Source of the DNA: Kitasatospora atroaurantiaca
GTDB taxonomy: Bacteria; Actinomycetota; Actinomycetes; Streptomycetales; Streptomycetaceae
Direction: 5' to 3'
Assembly: GCF_007828955.1 (NCBI RefSeq)
Contig: NZ_VIVR01000001.1
Coordinates: forward strand, 3,162,001 to 3,226,000
Length of the DNA: 64,000 nt
This document shows positions 61,411 through 64,000 of this stretch, in pieces. The position numbers were made by a program, and so were the translations under genes. Position 1 is the first letter of the stretch; the number at the start of each line of letters is the position of its first letter. The notes beneath the pieces were generated by a model. That model was given only the letters and a program-made list of their open reading frames with translations, was not told where the DNA came from and searched no databases.

Positions 61411-63054
61411 TCAGCGGGCCTTGCGGCGGGAGCCGGGGCGGCGTTCGCTGGGCCGGTAGACCGGCTCACCCGCCGCGACGGCCGCGTCCCGACGCCCCGC
61501 ACCGAAGTCTGCCAGGGCCTGGGCCAGCGCGGCGGCCGACGGCGCCGGGGCCATCACGTCCACCCGAAGTCCGTGCTCCTCGGCGGTCTTGGCGGTGGCC
61601 GGACCGATACAGGCGATGATCGTGACGTTGTGCGGCTTACCGGCGATACCGACCAGGTTCCGCACGGTCGAGGACGAGGTGAAGAGCACCGCGTCGAACC
61701 CGCCGCCCTTGATCGCCTCGCGGGTCTCGGCCGGCGGCGGCGAGGCGCGGACGGTGCGGTACGCCGTCACGTCGTCCACCTCCCAGCCGAGCTCGACCAG
61801 GCCGGCCACCAGGGTCTCGGTGGCGATGTCGGCACGGGGCAGCAGCACCCGGTCGATCGGGTCGAAGACCGGGTCGTACGGCGGCCAGTCCTCCAGCAGA
61901 CCGGCGGCGGACTGCTCACCGGAGGGCACCAGGTCGGGCTTCACGCCGAAGTCGACCAGCGCCTGGGCGGTGGTCTCGCCGACCGCCGCGACCTTGATGC
62001 CGGCGAAGGCGCGGGCGTCGAGCCCGTACTCCTCGAACTTCTCGCGGACAGCACGCACCGCGTTGACCGAGGTGAAGGCGATCCACTCGTAGCGGCCCGT
62101 CACCAGGCCCTTGATGGCGCGCTCCATCTGCTGCGGGGTGCGCGGCGGCTCCACCGCGATGGTGGGCACCTCCTGCGGCACCGCGCCGTACGAGCGCAGC
62201 TGCTCGGAGAGGCCGGTGGCCTGCTCCTTGGTACGCGGCACCAGGACGTTCCAGCCGAACAGCGGCTTGGTCTCGAACCAGGAGTGCGAGGAGCGGTGGG
62301 CGACCTGCTCGCCGACGACGGCTATGACCGAGGTGGCAGGGTCCACCGGGGCCGAGACCGGCGAGGGCAGCACGCGGGCCGCCTTCAGGTCGGCGGCGAT
62401 GGTCGCCAGCGTGGCGGTGAAGGTCCGCTGGCGGGTCGTGGTGCCGGAGAGCGTCGCGCAGAGCGCGGCGTCGGGCTTGCGGCCGTGCGCGACCAGCGCG
62501 TTGGCGGTGGCGGGCAGCTGGCCCAGCGTCGTCCGGACCACCAGGGTGGTCTCGGGGGCGCCGAGGTCGACCAGGCCGCCGGCCAGCAGCGCGGCGCCGT
62601 CCACGAAGCGGACGTCGGCGCCCTGGCTGCCGCGCAGCGGGACACCGGCGTACGCGGGGACGCCGACCGACTGCGCGACACCCGGGATCACCTCGAAGGC
62701 GATCTCGGCGCGGGCACAGCAGAGCATCTCCTCGGCGGCGCAGCCGTCCAGGCCCGGGTCACCGTCGACGGTGCGGACCACGTGCTTGCCGGCCCGGACC
62801 GCCTCGGCGACCAGCTTGGCCACGTCGAGGTCGGTCTCCTCGGCCGGGTTGTGCACCCGCACGCCCGCCGGGCAGTGACTGCGCACGGCGGCGGCGGTCA
62901 GCGGGTCGGCGATCAGGATGTCGGCGGAGGCCAGCACGTCGACCGCGCGCAGGGTGAGCAGTCCGGGGTCCCCGGGGCCTGCGCCCAGGAAGGTGCAGCG
63001 GCCGGCCGGGGTGGCCGGGCTGCTGGACAAGCTGGTAGCGGCGTTGGGGCTCAT
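61411..63054 (-). CDS. hemD: Uroporphyrinogen-III methyltransferase / uroporphyrinogen-III synthase fusion
   Basis: A 547-residue two-domain protein. Residues about 15-240 match the SAM-dependent tetrapyrrole methylase fold (LGAGPGDPGLLTLRAVDVL near the N-terminus, VVRTVDGDPGL, IPGVAQSVGVPAYAGVPL). Residues about 265-520 match uroporphyrinogen-III synthase (WNVLVPRTKEQATGLSEQL, FTSVNAVRAV, VAAVGETTAQALVDFGV, VLFTSSSTVRNLVG, IACIGPATAKTAEEHGL). It closes the tetrapyrrole ring and could divert it toward sirohaem. The ATG shares one base with the hemC stop (TGATG). The C-terminus is Arg/Lys-rich. Confidence 0.95.
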   Translation of the reverse strand: MSPNAATSLSSSPATPAGRCTFLGAGPGDPGLLTLRAVDVLASADILIADPLTAAAVRSHCPAGVRVHNPAEETDLDVAKLVAEAVRAGKHVVRTVDGDPGLDGCAAEEMLCCARAEIAFEVIPGVAQSVGVPAYAGVPLRGSQGADVRFVDGAALLAGGLVDLGAPETTLVVRTTLGQLPATANALVAHGRKPDAALCATLSGTTTRQRTFTATLATIAADLKAARVLPSPVSAPVDPATSVIAVVGEQVAHRSSHSWFETKPLFGWNVLVPRTKEQATGLSEQLRSYGAVPQEVPTIAVEPPRTPQQMERAIKGLVTGRYEWIAFTSVNAVRAVREKFEEYGLDARAFAGIKVAAVGETTAQALVDFGVKPDLVPSGEQSAAGLLEDWPPYDPVFDPIDRVLLPRADIATETLVAGLVELGWEVDDVTAYRTVRASPPPAETREAIKGGGFDAVLFTSSSTVRNLVGIAGKPHNVTIIACIGPATAKTAEEHGLRVDVMAPAPSAAALAQALADFGAGRRDAAVAAGEPVYRPSERRPGSRRKAR

Positions 63055-64000
63055 CAGGCTCGCTCCCCCATCAGATTGGCCGCTCCCGCTTCGAGGAGCC
63101 GGGCGGCGAGGGCGTGGCCGAGGGCCGTCGCCTGCCGCTCGGCCGTCTCGTCGAGGACGAGCGGACCGTTGGCGGTCATTCTCAGCAGGGTGGCGCCGTC
63201 GACGGTGCCGACCACGCCCTCCAGCTGCAGTTCCTTCGGGCTCACCCAGGTCGCCAGCGCGGCGACGGGGGCGGAGCAGCCGGCCTCCAGGGCCGCCAGC
63301 AGGGCACGCTCGGCGACCACGGCGGCCCGGGTGGGGGCGTGGTCGAGCGCGCCGAGGGCGGCGGCGAGGGCGGCGTCCACGCACTCGATGGCGAGGGCGC
63401 CCTGGCCGGGGGCCGGCACCATCAGCTCGGGGTCGAGGTGCTGGGTGATCTCGGTGCTGCGGCCGAGGCGGTTGAGGCCGGCGGTGGCCAGCACCACGGC
63501 GTCCAGCTCACCGGCCGCGACGTACCCGATCCGGGTGTCGACGTTGCCGCGGATCGGGACGGTCTCCAGGGCCGCGCCGCGGGCGCTCGCCCAGGCGTTC
63601 AGCTGGGCCATCCGGCGCGGAGAGCCGGTGCCGATCCGGGCGGGGTGCCCGGCCAGCTTCTCCACCAGCTCGTCCAGGGCGAGCCCGTCGCGGGCCACCA
63701 GGGCGTCCCGGGCGTCCTCGCGCTCGGGGACGGCCGCCAGCAGCAGTCCCTCGGGGGCCGCGGTGGGGAGGTCCTTCAGGGAGTGCACGGCGAGGTCGAT
63801 CCGGCCCTCGAGCAGCGCGTCGCGCAGCGCGGAGACGAAGACCCCGGTGCCGCCGATCTGGGCGAGCGCCTCGCGCGAGGTGTCGCCGTAGGTGGTGATC
63901 TCCACCAGCTCGACGGGGCGCCCGGTGACCCGGGTGACCTCGCGGGCGACCATGCCCGACTGGGCCATGGCGAGGGCGCTGCGGCGGGTGCCGAGTCGCA
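63054..64000 (-). CDS. hemC: Hydroxymethylbilane synthase, N-terminus beyond window
   Basis: About 315 residues are visible, reading RLGTRRSALAMAQSGMVARE at the right edge, so only a few N-terminal residues are cut off. It polymerises four porphobilinogens. The dipyrromethane cofactor cysteine is in LEAGCSAPVA. Other motifs are HSLKDLPTAAPEGL, RIGTGSPRRMAQLNAWASAR, RGNVDTRIG and VPAPGQGALAIE. It is coupled to the hemD fusion by a one-base overlap and lies in the standard hem cluster order of actinobacteria. Confidence 0.95.
   Translation of the reverse strand, partial: RLGTRRSALAMAQSGMVAREVTRVTGRPVELVEITTYGDTSREALAQIGGTGVFVSALRDALLEGRIDLAVHSLKDLPTAAPEGLLLAAVPEREDARDALVARDGLALDELVEKLAGHPARIGTGSPRRMAQLNAWASARGAALETVPIRGNVDTRIGYVAAGELDAVVLATAGLNRLGRSTEITQHLDPELMVPAPGQGALAIECVDAALAAALGALDHAPTRAAVVAERALLAALEAGCSAPVAALATWVSPKELQLEGVVGTVDGATLLRMTANGPLVLDETAERQATALGHALAARLLEAGAANLMGERA

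Noticed and set aside
60634..63891. A 1085-codon plus-strand frame across hemB, hemD and hemC
   Set aside because: It spans three good minus-strand haem genes and an intergenic repeat, so it cannot be a real gene.

Overview
The window comes from the chromosome of a high-GC actinomycete, almost certainly a member of the Streptomycetaceae (Streptomyces or Kitasatospora). The evidence is: third codon positions that are nearly all G or C, frequent GTG starts and GTGA stop/start overlaps, chaplin and rodlin genes (surface proteins of aerial hyphae), menaquinone genes of the futalosine type, and an acyl-CoA carboxylase epsilon subunit. I saw no phage, transposase, integrase, CRISPR array, rRNA or tRNA.

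Layout. 1-1.6 kb: start of a YcxB-like gene, a small membrane protein and htpX. 1.7-11.6 kb: a ten-gene complex I operon, nuoABCHIJKLMN, without nuoDEFG; NuoC carries a ten-unit pentapeptide tail. 11.8-14.4 kb: a sensor kinase with no adjacent response regulator, facing an HtrA-type PDZ serine protease lipoprotein. 14.5-21.5 kb: a surface-polymer block (GT4 transferase, GT2/CDP-glycerol polymerase fusion, second GT2 enzyme, GalE-like epimerase). 21.7-29.1 kb: a Ser/Thr kinase with a PQQ-type propeller, a TetR regulator, a stand-alone FabH, an L,D-transpeptidase, a lipoprotein and an unrecognised secreted protein. 29.4-37.6 kb: menaquinone genes (mqnE, UbiX-, UbiA- and UbiD-type) interleaved with an Lrp regulator, a threonine dehydratase-like enzyme and three small metabolic genes. 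37.7-41.4 kb: acyl-CoA carboxylase beta and epsilon subunits plus small unknowns. 41.5-47.9 kb: the System II cytochrome c maturation operon (tlpA-ccdA-resB-ccsB), a histidine phosphatase and hemL. 48-53.4 kb: miscellaneous genes with two decayed ones, a frameshifted small gene and a 46-residue aldo/keto reductase remnant next to a MarR regulator. 53.5-60.2 kb: a secreted SGNH esterase, then a surface-protein island of four short chaplins, two rodlins and three unrecognised small secreted proteins. 60.2-64 kb: hemB, a fused hemD and hemC (cut by the window end).

Much of the window serves respiration: complex I subunits, the menaquinone pathway, cytochrome c maturation and haem synthesis. The most interesting parts are the chaplin/rodlin island with its unrecognised secreted proteins and possible BldN-type promoters, and a family of five dispersed intergenic inverted repeats built on a shared core, three of them between convergent genes.
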